A stretch of 40,646 nt of DNA from Pseudomonadota bacterium (GTDB lineage: Bacteria > Pseudomonadota > Alphaproteobacteria > Rhizobiales > Devosiaceae), in contig JAEYTY010000115.1 in the NCBI GenBank assembly GCA_023433775.1, positions 1 to 40,646 of the forward strand, given 5' to 3'. Made by a program: the position numbers and the translations under genes. Below are positions 32,913-40,182 of the stretch, piece after piece. The notes beneath the pieces were generated by a model. That model searched no databases. It was given only the letters and a program-made list of their open reading frames with translations, and was not told where the DNA came from. Every line of letters begins with the position of its first letter. Position 1 is the first letter of the stretch.

Positions 32913-33239
32913 TTAAGTGCGACGGCTGAGCAGGCTGGTCAGGAGCACCAGTGTGCCGACGACGGCAATGGTCGGCAGCGGATCGCGCTTGATGGCAATG
33001 GCGCCACGACGGGCCTGACGCGAAGCCTCCTCCGCAAGCTGGGCGGCGTGGTGGGCGGCCTCACGACCCAATTCCATCGCGCTCTCGCTCCACTCGCTGA
33101 CATTGTCGCTGGCCTGATGCGACGCCTTGTTGCCCAGACGGCGAACATCGCGACGCAGGTGATGCAATTGGTCGGCGAGTGCCTCAAGGGCAGTTGGCTG
33201 ACGGCGGCCCAGAATGGGGAATAGGTCTTCGAGGGACAT
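32913..33239 (-). CDS. Small membrane-anchored helical protein (DUF883/YqjD-like)
   Basis: A 108-residue protein with a long amphipathic helical region (about 15-80, rich in Ala/Glu/Arg/His) and one C-terminal membrane helix (DPLPTIAVVGTLVLLTSLLS) ending in RRT. This is the layout of YqjD/ElaB (DUF883) C-tail-anchored proteins, some of which bind ribosomes in stationary phase, although the sequence match is only general. The start at 33239 (MSLEDLFPILGRR) is preferred to ATG 33266. It diverges from the PGPGW gene across 114 bases. Confidence 0.6.
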   Translation of the reverse strand: MSLEDLFPILGRRQPTALEALADQLHHLRRDVRRLGNKASHQASDNVSEWSESAMELGREAAHHAAQLAEEASRQARRGAIAIKRDPLPTIAVVGTLVLLTSLLSRRT

Positions 33240-33353
33240 GGCAACGCTCCGTGTTAGGCCGTTCAACGGATTTGTATGGTTTTGGGTTCCGCACAGCGCT
33301 GGATGCTCTTGATTGATGCCCGCACTCGGCTATCTAAAGGACGTGAGGTGCCC

Positions 33354-33680
33354 ATGAGCAAAAGTTCTGATCGGCTGAATCGCTTGTTCGACAAGCTGGA
33401 ACGCAAAATTCCTCAGACGGCAGCTCGCTTCCTTGCCTGGGTGAGACGCCCGTCAGCTCGCCTTGTTCGCATTCCCCTCGGTATTCTGCTGGTTCTGGGC
33501 GGCATTTTCAGCTTCCTGCCAGTTCTGGGCATCTGGATGCTGCCGCTGGGCCTGTTGCTGTTGGCGCTCGATTTGATCTTTCTTCAGGGGCCGGTCAACA
33601 ATGTCGTATTGCGCGGCAGCCGCAGCTGGTCCCGGTGGCAGCGCTCACGGCGCGACAAGCGCAACAATAAGCAGCGCTAA
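33354..33680 (+). CDS. PGPGW-type small transmembrane protein
   Basis: A 108-residue protein with two closely spaced hydrophobic helices (about 43-60 and 63-81: RIPLGILLVLGGIFSFLPVL and GIWMLPLGLLLLALDLIFLQ). These carry the P-x-x-G and LPVLGIWMLPLG pattern of the PGPGW family (PF09656). Both ends are basic, the C-terminus strongly so (RWQRSRRDKRNNKQR). Function unknown. GTGAGGTG lies four to ten bases before the ATG. The stop codon overlaps the convergent nucleosidase gene (shared CTAA). Confidence 0.7.
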   Translation: MSKSSDRLNRLFDKLERKIPQTAARFLAWVRRPSARLVRIPLGILLVLGGIFSFLPVLGIWMLPLGLLLLALDLIFLQGPVNNVVLRGSRSWSRWQRSRRDKRNNKQR

Positions 33681-34267
33681 TCGATCGAATGGGCCGCTTC
33701 GACGAGATCAACTGCGGCAGCCAGTTTCTCGTCGATGATGTGCAGATATTGCGTCCAGTCATCCACATGCTTCAGTTCCGCCCTGCCATCGGAAATCCCC
33801 CGCAGGGCCAGCAAGGGCACTCCAAAACTCTGACAGGCGCGCAGCACGGCATAGGTTTCCATGTCCACCATGTCTTCGGCAATGCCTGCATAGGCAGCGC
33901 CGGACACGATATTCGCGCCGGTTGAGAGTGTGGCCGGCGCAAGGCCCGGCACGAGTGGCGCCAAGGGCAGGGTGGGTGGCAGGTCGAGAAATGGCGTTTG
34001 ACCGCGAGGAAAGCCGAGCGGAGACGCATCCATATCCCGGTAGGACACCGAGATGGCCTGATAGACCGCGCATTGTTCGAGCCGGTTCGACCCGGCCGAG
34101 CCAAGTGACACGACGAGGCGCGGAAGATTTGCTGCACGGGCGGACAATTCACGCATGGTGGCGATGGCAGCCTCGACGGGTCCGACGCCTGTGATCACCG
34201 GCGTGATGCGTGACTGGAGATGGGGTCCGTATTCGGCCTCGGCAGCCATGAGATAAAGAATGCTCAT
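33677..34267 (-). CDS. 5'-methylthioadenosine/S-adenosylhomocysteine nucleosidase-like protein
   Basis: A 196-residue member of the PNP_UDP_1 superfamily (PF01048) closest in motifs to MtnN. E11 lies near the N-terminus (AAEAEYG), TGVGPVEAAIAT is the ribose/phosphate-site loop, VDMETYAV (E137) is the ribose-binding motif, and RGISDG (D160) contributes the catalytic acid. MtnN splits MTA and SAH into adenine and the thio-ribose or ribosyl-homocysteine. The protein is about 35 residues shorter than E. coli MtnN (232), mostly in the central part, so a different nucleoside or futalosine-like substrate is possible. Confidence 0.8.
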   Translation of the reverse strand: MSILYLMAAEAEYGPHLQSRITPVITGVGPVEAAIATMRELSARAANLPRLVVSLGSAGSNRLEQCAVYQAISVSYRDMDASPLGFPRGQTPFLDLPPTLPLAPLVPGLAPATLSTGANIVSGAAYAGIAEDMVDMETYAVLRACQSFGVPLLALRGISDGRAELKHVDDWTQYLHIIDEKLAAAVDLVEAAHSID

Positions 34268-34355
34268 GGGTCAAACGCTAGCATGAACGGATTTTTGCAG
34301 CGATGTCGAAATCCGCGATCGCGAATCGTCGTTCGGCCATGCAGGAGGACGTGCC

Positions 34356-34736
34356 ATGGGCGAAATTGGAATTGAAGTCGTGACGCTGTTTGTCGCCGAC
34401 ATTGTCGAAACGCGAGCGTTTTACGAACGTGTCTTTGACGTGCCGGTTGTCTATGTCGACGCTGTTTCGGCGGTTTTTGGCTTTTCGGGGGCGATGATCA
34501 ACCTGCTTGCCGATAGCGAGGCGCCACCACTGATGGCGCCGCTTCCGGTCGGTAAAGGGGGTGTGCGCAGCCTGCTGACCATCAAGGTGGATGACGTCGA
34601 CGCCGAATGCGCGCGACTAAGAGGCTTGGGTGTGACGCTGATAAATGGTCCACATGATCGGCCCTGGGGCAGACGCACAGCTGCCTTCGCCGACCCCGCC
34701 GGCCATGTCTGGGAAGTGGCGCAAAGCATCAGCTGA
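34356..34736 (+). CDS. VOC (glyoxalase/bleomycin-resistance) superfamily protein
   Basis: A 126-residue single-unit VOC protein with two beta-alpha-beta-beta-beta modules: VTLFVADIVETRAFYERVFD at the N-terminus and FADPAGHVWEVAQ at the C-terminus. The potential metal ligands are fewer than in glyoxalase I; E121 in HVWEV is kept. Such proteins range from dioxygenases to antibiotic-binding proteins, and the substrate cannot be assigned. AGGAGG seven bases before the ATG gives a clear start. It may be co-transcribed with the MFS gene 84 bases downstream. Confidence 0.85.
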   Translation: MGEIGIEVVTLFVADIVETRAFYERVFDVPVVYVDAVSAVFGFSGAMINLLADSEAPPLMAPLPVGKGGVRSLLTIKVDDVDAECARLRGLGVTLINGPHDRPWGRRTAAFADPAGHVWEVAQSIS

Positions 34737-34820
34737 CAGGAAATGTCAGCCACTCAACTTATTGATTGTTTCGATTGCCGTGGCCAATTAGCTTCGCGCG
34801 CCGAACAGAGGATCCCGAAT

Positions 34821-36167
34821 ATGAGCCCGTTCTACCAAATTCTTGGCAATAATCTTGTGGCCAATGTCACCAATTTTACGGTCTGGTTCGCCGTTACATT
34901 CTGGGTATTTCTTGAAACGCAGTCGGTGTTTGCCACCGGCATGATTGCCGGCATCTATCTCGTTTTCACGGCAGGATTTGGTTTCTGGTTCGGGTCCATC
35001 GTCGACCACAATTCCAAAAAGAACGCGATGATGGCTTCGAGTGCCGTTTCGCTGCTGCTCTATGCCGTCGGCATGGCGCTGCTGCTGCTCGAACCCGAGG
35101 GCGGCTTTACCAATCCCTATGGTCCCTATCTCTGGGTTTTTATTCTCGTAGTTATGCTCGGCGTGATTGCAGGCAATATCCGCTCGATTGCGCTGCCAAC
35201 CTTGGTGACCATCCTCATCCCCGAGGATAGCCGCGATAAGGCAAATGGTCTCGTTGGTATGGTGACGGGCATCGGCTTTCTGACCACGTCGGTGATTTCC
35301 GGCTTTCTGGTCGCCTATGGCGGAATGCTCGGCGTTCTGATCATGGCGCTTTCGCTCTCGCTGATGGCGCTGGTGCACCTAGCCGTTTTGCGGGTCGATG
35401 AGAAGCGTGTTGAGCCGACGCCCGAAACGGAAGCCGAGCCCAAGCGGGTCGACATTCGCGGCACAATCGCGGTGGTTGCCGCCGTGCCGGGCCTTTTCGC
35501 GCTGATCTTCTTTGCGACCTTCAACAATTTCCTGGGCGGCGTGTTCATGGCGCTGCTCGACGCCTATGGGCTGTCGCTGGTGCCGGTGGAGGTCTGGGGC
35601 CTGACCTTCGGTGTGCTGTCCACCGCCTTCATCATCTCCGGCATTGTCATTTCCAAGACGGGGCTGGGCCGGAACCCGCTCAAGACCCTGATGACGGTCA
35701 ATATCATCACCTGGTCGGTCTGCTGCGTGTTCACGCTGCAATCCTCATACTGGCTGCTGGCCGCGGGCTGCTTTGTCTGGATGCTGCTGGGGCCATTTGC
35801 CGAGGCGTCAGAGCATACGCTGCTGCAAAAGGTGGTGCCGTTGGAGCGTCAGGGCCGTGTCTTCGGCTTTGCTCAGTCGCTCGAGCAATCGGCTTCACCG
35901 CTGACCGCTTTCCTGATCGGGCCGTTGACGCAGTTCGTCTTCATTCCATTCATGACGGACGGCGCCGGCGCCGACACAATCGGCGGCTGGTTCGGCACCG
36001 GGCCGGAGCGCGGCATGGCGCTGGTCTTCACCATCTCGGGCATGATCGGGCTGATCGTCACTATATTTGCGTTCAATTCCGGCTATTACCGGCAATTGTC
36101 GGCGGCCTATGCCAAGGCGCCCGATGATGAAAATGGCGGGGCGGCAGAAGAGGCCAGCCCAGCCTGA
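34821..36167 (+). CDS. MFS transporter
   Basis: A 448-residue, about 12-helix major facilitator protein. It starts MSPFYQILGNNLVANVTNFT; GIYLVFTAGFGFWFGSIVDH with the DH-(N)-S-K-K loop matches the MFS motif A region, and RGRVFGFAQS (as RQGRVFGF) is the equivalent loop in the second half. The general form is that of drug or siderophore exporters (EntS-like MFS_3); the substrate is unknown. The ATG at 34821 with AGAGGA upstream is chosen; the frame extends 26 codons further 5' without hydrophobic or family-like sequence. Its stop is 10 bases from that of a convergent MFS gene. Confidence 0.85.
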   Translation: MSPFYQILGNNLVANVTNFTVWFAVTFWVFLETQSVFATGMIAGIYLVFTAGFGFWFGSIVDHNSKKNAMMASSAVSLLLYAVGMALLLLEPEGGFTNPYGPYLWVFILVVMLGVIAGNIRSIALPTLVTILIPEDSRDKANGLVGMVTGIGFLTTSVISGFLVAYGGMLGVLIMALSLSLMALVHLAVLRVDEKRVEPTPETEAEPKRVDIRGTIAVVAAVPGLFALIFFATFNNFLGGVFMALLDAYGLSLVPVEVWGLTFGVLSTAFIISGIVISKTGLGRNPLKTLMTVNIITWSVCCVFTLQSSYWLLAAGCFVWMLLGPFAEASEHTLLQKVVPLERQGRVFGFAQSLEQSASPLTAFLIGPLTQFVFIPFMTDGAGADTIGGWFGTGPERGMALVFTISGMIGLIVTIFAFNSGYYRQLSAAYAKAPDDENGGAAEEASPA

Positions 36168-36177
36168 TTGTCCGGCG

Positions 36178-37401
36178 TCAGGCCGGCACAGCACCCTGGG
36201 GCGCATCGTCTTCCTTCTTCGGCGGGAAGGCGAGCGCCAGGGCCGCTGCTGCGAGGCCAATGCCCGCCGACGCCACATAGAGCCAGTGATAGTCACCAAA
36301 AGTGTCGAACAGCCAGCCACCGCCCACCGGGCCAAAGGCCATGCCAATTGACGAGGTCATGGTAATGCCACCCAGCACCGTGCCCATGACCTTTGGACCG
36401 AAATAGTCCCGCGCCAGAACCGAATAGAGCGGCATGACGCCGCCATAGACCATGCCCAGCACCACGGCCAGCATGTAGAACTGCGGCAGCTCGCTGACAT
36501 AGATATAGCCGTAAATGCCAGCTGCCTGCAGCATAAGGCCAACGACAATCACACGCTTGACGCCAATGCGGTCGGCAAGAAGGGCGAAGAACAGGCGGCC
36601 AAACAATCCCGCAACGCCCTCAACACTGTAGATGCTGGCTGCTGCCAGCGCGGAGGCGCCGCAGAGCATGGCATAGCTCACTGTGTGGAAAATGGGCCCC
36701 GAATGGGCGGCGCAGCAGAGGAAGAAGACCCCGGCCAGCACGAAGAATTGCGGCGTGCGGAACACCGCCGCCATATTGGACGGACGCGGCTCGGCCGGAG
36801 CCACATCGCTGGCCGGATTGGGCGCTGCAGCGACGGCCTCCGGGGCGCGACGAATAAGGAAGGCAGCCGGCACGATCAGCACTGCGGCGGTGATGGCGGT
36901 GAACATCATGGCGTCGCGCCAGCCATAGGTGGCGATGAGGATGGTGGCGAGGGGCGTGATGACCATGGGTGCAATGCCGCCACCAAGCGACACCAGCGAT
37001 ACGGCAAGGCTGCGGTTCTTGTCGAACCAGCCCAGGGTCGTGGCGATGAGCGGCGCGAAGAAGGCGCCACCAGACGCGCCGACCAGCCCGCCATAGGCGA
37101 TCTGGAAAACGAGGAGATCGGTGGCACGGCTGGAGATGAAGAGGCCGAGGCCCAGCATGATCGCCGCGATGAGCACCACGGGGCGGGCGCCGATGCGGTC
37201 GGTCAGCGTGCCCCAGAAAAATCCGGCAACGCCCATGACTACGAAGCCGACCGTCATGGCCATGGAAATGCCGCCGCGTGACCATCCAGTCTGGTCGGCT
37301 ATGGGTTGCAGATAGACGGGCAGGGCGAACATTGCCCCCATCGCCAGACAGGTGATGACCGCACCGGCGGCGACGATGACCCAGCCGTAATGTCGTTCCA
37401 T
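36178..37401 (-). CDS. MFS transporter, oxalate/formate or monocarboxylate-like
   Basis: A 407-residue, 12-helix MFS protein. YGWVIVAAGAVITCLAMGAM opens helix 1, GTLTDRIGARPVVLI is motif A, and LLADRIGVKRVIVVG is its copy in the second half; GWDFKNRSLAVSLVSLGGGI-type sequence follows helix 4 (GWFDKNRSLAVSLVSLGGGI). This pattern, with Tyr-Gly-Trp at the start and the GG-rich helix 5, is that of the oxalate/formate antiporter and monocarboxylate transporter group. A carboxylate is therefore the likely substrate. GGAGGG six bases before the ATG at 37401 sets the start; the 50 codons upstream in frame are not family-like. Confidence 0.85.
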   Translation of the reverse strand: MERHYGWVIVAAGAVITCLAMGAMFALPVYLQPIADQTGWSRGGISMAMTVGFVVMGVAGFFWGTLTDRIGARPVVLIAAIMLGLGLFISSRATDLLVFQIAYGGLVGASGGAFFAPLIATTLGWFDKNRSLAVSLVSLGGGIAPMVITPLATILIATYGWRDAMMFTAITAAVLIVPAAFLIRRAPEAVAAAPNPASDVAPAEPRPSNMAAVFRTPQFFVLAGVFFLCCAAHSGPIFHTVSYAMLCGASALAAASIYSVEGVAGLFGRLFFALLADRIGVKRVIVVGLMLQAAGIYGYIYVSELPQFYMLAVVLGMVYGGVMPLYSVLARDYFGPKVMGTVLGGITMTSSIGMAFGPVGGGWLFDTFGDYHWLYVASAGIGLAAAALALAFPPKKEDDAPQGAVPA

Positions 37402-37553
37402 TTCAGTCCCTCCAAAGGATGTCGCCGTCACGACGGATGAGATGCCTCCACTTCGACAGCGGCAAGCAGAATTTGTGTTGGCTCGTAGGCTGATCGTGAA
37501 AGCTTGACGGGCAAACACTTGCGGCTCTGACCGCCCGCCCACATATTCCACCC

Positions 37554-38273
37554 ATGACAGACAAGAATCCGGCCCGACGCAGCAGCGCTATCCGACCCGA
37601 GGGCAAGCCCCGGGACGACATTGCCGCCTTTGTGGCCAAGGTCGGCACGCTGGCGCGCCCCAATGCCGCCGCGGACGGGCGCCTGCTGTTCGCGCTCGAC
37701 GCCACCATGAGCCGCCAGCCGACCTGGGACATGGCGATTTCCCTGCAGGCCGGGATGTTCGAAGCCATCCCGAAAGACGCGGCGCTGCAGGTGCAGCTGC
37801 TCTATTTTCGCGGCATGGGCGAATGCCGGGCCTCGAAATGGGTGGCCGACGCCAAGGCCCTGTCCCGGCTAATGACCGGGATTGCCTGCCAGGGCGGCAA
37901 TACCCAGATCGGCAAGGTCTTTGCCCATGCCCGCGCCGAACACGGCAAGCGCAAGATCAATGCCGTGGTCTTTGTCGGCGACGCCATCGAGGAAAATGTC
38001 GATGACCTGGCCGACAAGGCCGGGCAATTGCGCCTGCTCGGTTGCCCGCTCTTCCTGTTCCAGGAAGGGCACGACCCCCGGGTCGAAGCGGCCTTCCGCG
38101 AATTTGCCCGCCTGACCAAGGGCGCCTATGCCCGCTTTGACAGCTCGGCGCCGCAGCAATTGGCGGACCTGCTCAAGGCCGTGGCCGCCTATGCCAGTGG
38201 CGGCAGGGCACACCTGAAACTGCAGGCGAGCGGGCAGGCCCGGTCGCTGCTGACGCAAATCGAGGGCCGATGA
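37554..38273 (+). CDS. VWA-domain protein with intact MIDAS
   Basis: A 239-residue cytoplasmic protein that is essentially one von Willebrand A domain. The metal-ion-dependent adhesion site is complete: D49-x-T51-x-S53 in FALDATMSRQ, T117 in GGNTQIG and D143 in FVGDAIEE. There is no signal peptide. Many bacterial VWA proteins work with AAA+ chaperones; here the partners encoded downstream are a membrane J-domain protein and a Gre-like factor. The stop overlaps the next start (ATGA). Function unknown; a role in a chaperone or metal-dependent assembly process is an inference from gene order only. Confidence 0.8.
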   Translation: MTDKNPARRSSAIRPEGKPRDDIAAFVAKVGTLARPNAAADGRLLFALDATMSRQPTWDMAISLQAGMFEAIPKDAALQVQLLYFRGMGECRASKWVADAKALSRLMTGIACQGGNTQIGKVFAHARAEHGKRKINAVVFVGDAIEENVDDLADKAGQLRLLGCPLFLFQEGHDPRVEAAFREFARLTKGAYARFDSSAPQQLADLLKAVAAYASGGRAHLKLQASGQARSLLTQIEGR

Positions 38274-38983
38274 CCTGGATACTTTTGGGCGGCTTTGGCC
38301 TGCTGGCTGCGCTCTGGATCGTGCAATTTGTGCGCGGCATGGACCGCCGCGCGCAAATGCGCAGCCTGCGCTGGATCGCTGGTGGAGCGGCAGTGCTTGG
38401 TGCAGTTCTCGCGGCGCTGTTCCGGCGCTTTGAAATCACCATGATCCTCGGGGTCACCGCCTTTTCGATTTTTCGGAACGGGCGGATCGGGGCGTTTTCT
38501 TTTGACAGTTTTGGCAGTCAGGACTCGGCCAATATCTCGAAAATCCGCAGCCGGTATCTGGCCATGGAGCTGGACCATGATACGGGCGCGCTGGATGGCA
38601 GGGTGCTGGATGGGCAATTTGCCGGTGCGGACTTGCTGGACCTCGACGAGAACCAGACCCGCGACCTGATCGACGAGATCAGCGGCGATGCCGATAGCGT
38701 CAATCTGCTCGAAAGCTGGCTCGATACCAATAGGGCCGGGTGGCGCGAATATTTTGCCGAGCATGATGCTGGCGGCGGGCAGGGCGGCGGCGCCAGCATG
38801 GGTGGCGGGCGCGATCCGGTGGCGGAGGCCTATGCCGTGCTGGGCCTGCAGCCGGGGGCCAGCGACGAGGACATCCGCAAGGCCCATCGCGACCTGATGA
38901 AGGGCGTCCATCCCGACCGGGGCGGATCGGAATTTCTGGCCGCGCGGATCAATGAGGCGCGCGACCTCCTGCTGGGGCGATGA
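38270..38983 (+). CDS. Membrane-anchored J-domain (DnaJ-like) protein
   Basis: A 237-residue co-chaperone. Residues 3-20 and about 36-68 are membrane segments. A central soluble region (about 85-160, LLDLDENQTRDLIDEISGDA) is followed by a Gly-rich linker (GGGQGGGASMGGG). The C-terminal J domain (182-237) has AYAVLGLQPGASDEDIRKAH and the invariant HPD at 214-216. The layout is like TIM14/Pam18 and DjlA-type proteins, which recruit Hsp70 (DnaK) to a membrane site. It is translationally coupled to the VWA gene upstream and five bases separate it from the Gre-like gene. Confidence 0.88.
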   Translation: MTWILLGGFGLLAALWIVQFVRGMDRRAQMRSLRWIAGGAAVLGAVLAALFRRFEITMILGVTAFSIFRNGRIGAFSFDSFGSQDSANISKIRSRYLAMELDHDTGALDGRVLDGQFAGADLLDLDENQTRDLIDEISGDADSVNLLESWLDTNRAGWREYFAEHDAGGGQGGGASMGGGRDPVAEAYAVLGLQPGASDEDIRKAHRDLMKGVHPDRGGSEFLAARINEARDLLLGR

Positions 38984-38987
38984 GCGC

Positions 38988-39470
38988 ATGAGTGTCGCTT
39001 TCACCAAGGAAGACAGCGCCGAGACGGCCGCCGAAACCATGCTGCCCGACCGCCCGGTGCCCGAGGGGCCGAACCTGGTGACGGCGGCGGGTCTTGCCGC
39101 GCTAGAGCAACAATTGGCGGCGGCGCGGGCCGAATATGATGCGGCCATGACCATCGAGGACGTCAATGAGCGGCGGCGGCAGGCGGCCAATCCGTTCCGC
39201 GACCTGCGATATTTCACCGAGCGGCTGCGCAGCGCGCAGGTGATGCCGCTGCCTGAGGGCAATGACATCGTCGCCTTTGGCAGCCGCGTGACCTTTGAAC
39301 GCGAGGACGGGCGGGTGCAGACATTTCGCATTGTCGGCGAGGACGAGGCCGACCCCAAAGCAGGCACGCTGTCCTTTGCCTCGCCCATGGCGCGGGCGCT
39401 GCTGGGCAAGGGGATTGGCGAGGTGGTGAGCGTGGCCGGGGCGGACGTGGAAATCACGGCGATTGGCTGA
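38988..39470 (+). CDS. GreA/GreB-family transcription factor homologue lacking the acidic tip
   Basis: A 160-residue Gre-type protein. The C-terminal FKBP-like domain (about 95-160, PF01272) is clear: FGSRVTFEREDG, FRIVGEDEADPKAGTLSFAS, PMARALLGKGIGEVV. The N-terminal coiled coil (about 30-85) is present but the loop that in GreA/GreB reads Gly-Asp-x-x-Glu-Asn-Ala-x-Tyr is replaced by AMTIEDVNERRRQAANP. The acidic pair that holds the catalytic Mg2+ for transcript cleavage is thus not in its usual place. It may bind the RNA polymerase secondary channel without stimulating cleavage, as Gfh1, DksA or Rnk do. Last gene of the VWA-J-Gre operon. Confidence 0.85.
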   Translation: MSVAFTKEDSAETAAETMLPDRPVPEGPNLVTAAGLAALEQQLAAARAEYDAAMTIEDVNERRRQAANPFRDLRYFTERLRSAQVMPLPEGNDIVAFGSRVTFEREDGRVQTFRIVGEDEADPKAGTLSFASPMARALLGKGIGEVVSVAGADVEITAIG

Positions 39471-39540
39471 GGCCGGTTCGCGTCTTCGATGAGATAAGTC
39501 TTTCGACCCAAAGCTGATCCCTTCCATGCAGCGATGCTGG

Positions 39541-39860
39541 TGGTTTCCAGGGAGCGCGCAAGGTTTTACGCCGCCCGGCCCGGAAGCGTCGCGGTTTTGA
39601 GGTAGTGATGGTGCCCCGAGACGGATTCCGCCTCTGGATATTTTTTAGTGAGACGAAACTCGCCTCGGGGCGCCGGGAATGCTTGCAGGGGGGTTACTAG
39701 GGGGGTGTTGCCACCACGAACCCATCCCCGGACACAGCCCCCGTAACGATTCAGGGGCCTCCCGACTGTCACCGGGCAGTTGATCGTTACAACTCCACCT
39801 CTGCCCGGTTGATGGGGAGAATATGCCTGAATTTTTTGGCCCGGGGATAAGTGGGGTGCA
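39541..39860. other. Structured gene-free region, possible non-coding RNA
   Basis: The 712 bases from 39471 to 40182 hold no convincing gene. This part folds on paper into several GC-rich elements: GCCCCGAG/CTCGGGGC (39613-39620 with 39664-39671), GCCCC/GGGGC (39737-39741 with 39754-39758) and ACCGGGCAG/CTGCCCGGT (39771-39779 with 39801-39809). GTAACGAT/ATCGTTAC (39743-39750 with 39783-39790) competes with the last two, which suggests alternative folds. A T6 run is at 39832-39837. No tmRNA, SRP RNA, RNase P RNA or known riboswitch core is recognisable. The other bases of the gap, outside this stretch and the repeat at 39923-40021, show nothing notable. Confidence 0.35.
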
Positions 39861-39922
39861 TTGAGTGAAACTGTGCAGTGTCACCCCCTCCGAGCTGCGC
39901 TAAGTCCTTCGGCCAAGCTCCG

Positions 39923-40021
39923 CTTGCCTCCCCCATCACAGGGGGAGGTGGGCGCCGGAGGTTGTGGCTGGATCGCGTTCAACGAGTGGAGCGACACCTC
40001 CCCCTAGATGGGGGAGGCAAG
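39923..40021. repeat. Extragenic inverted repeat of two CCTCCCCC hairpins
   Basis: The 28-base arm at 39923-39950 and the 27-base arm at 39995-40021 are reverse complements except for two or three positions. Each arm is itself a hairpin: CCTCCCCC-N6-GGGGGAGG (39927-39948) and CCTCCCCC-N5-GGGGGAGG (39997-40017). The similarity continues weakly outside (CTTCGGCCAAGC and AAGCGCC sides). This nested design is typical of dispersed extragenic palindromic elements of BIME/RUP type. Confidence 0.65.
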
Positions 40022-40182
40022 CGCCGCTAGGCCCTAAGGGCCGTAGCAAAGCTAGGAGGGGGTGGACCTTGATCGCGCAAAGAGCCGTCGCCGATCATCT
40101 TTGCGTCAGCCGCGTGCGCGGCAAGACATTGTTAAAAATTCTCGCGTCGGGTGGGGGCTGACCTGTTCCGGATTTTTTCTTC

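Noticed and set aside
39541..39860. tmRNA, SRP RNA, RNase P RNA or cobalamin riboswitch
   Set aside because: None of the invariant cores is present: no tag-peptide frame, no GGUCAGGUCCGGAAGGAAGC-type SRP loop, no RNase P core, no B12-box.
39645..39884. Minus-strand frame of 79 codons in the gap after the Gre-like gene
   Set aside because: Low-quality composition (Pro/Ser/Trp), no Shine-Dalgarno, and it overlaps the predicted RNA stems; more likely structured non-coding DNA.
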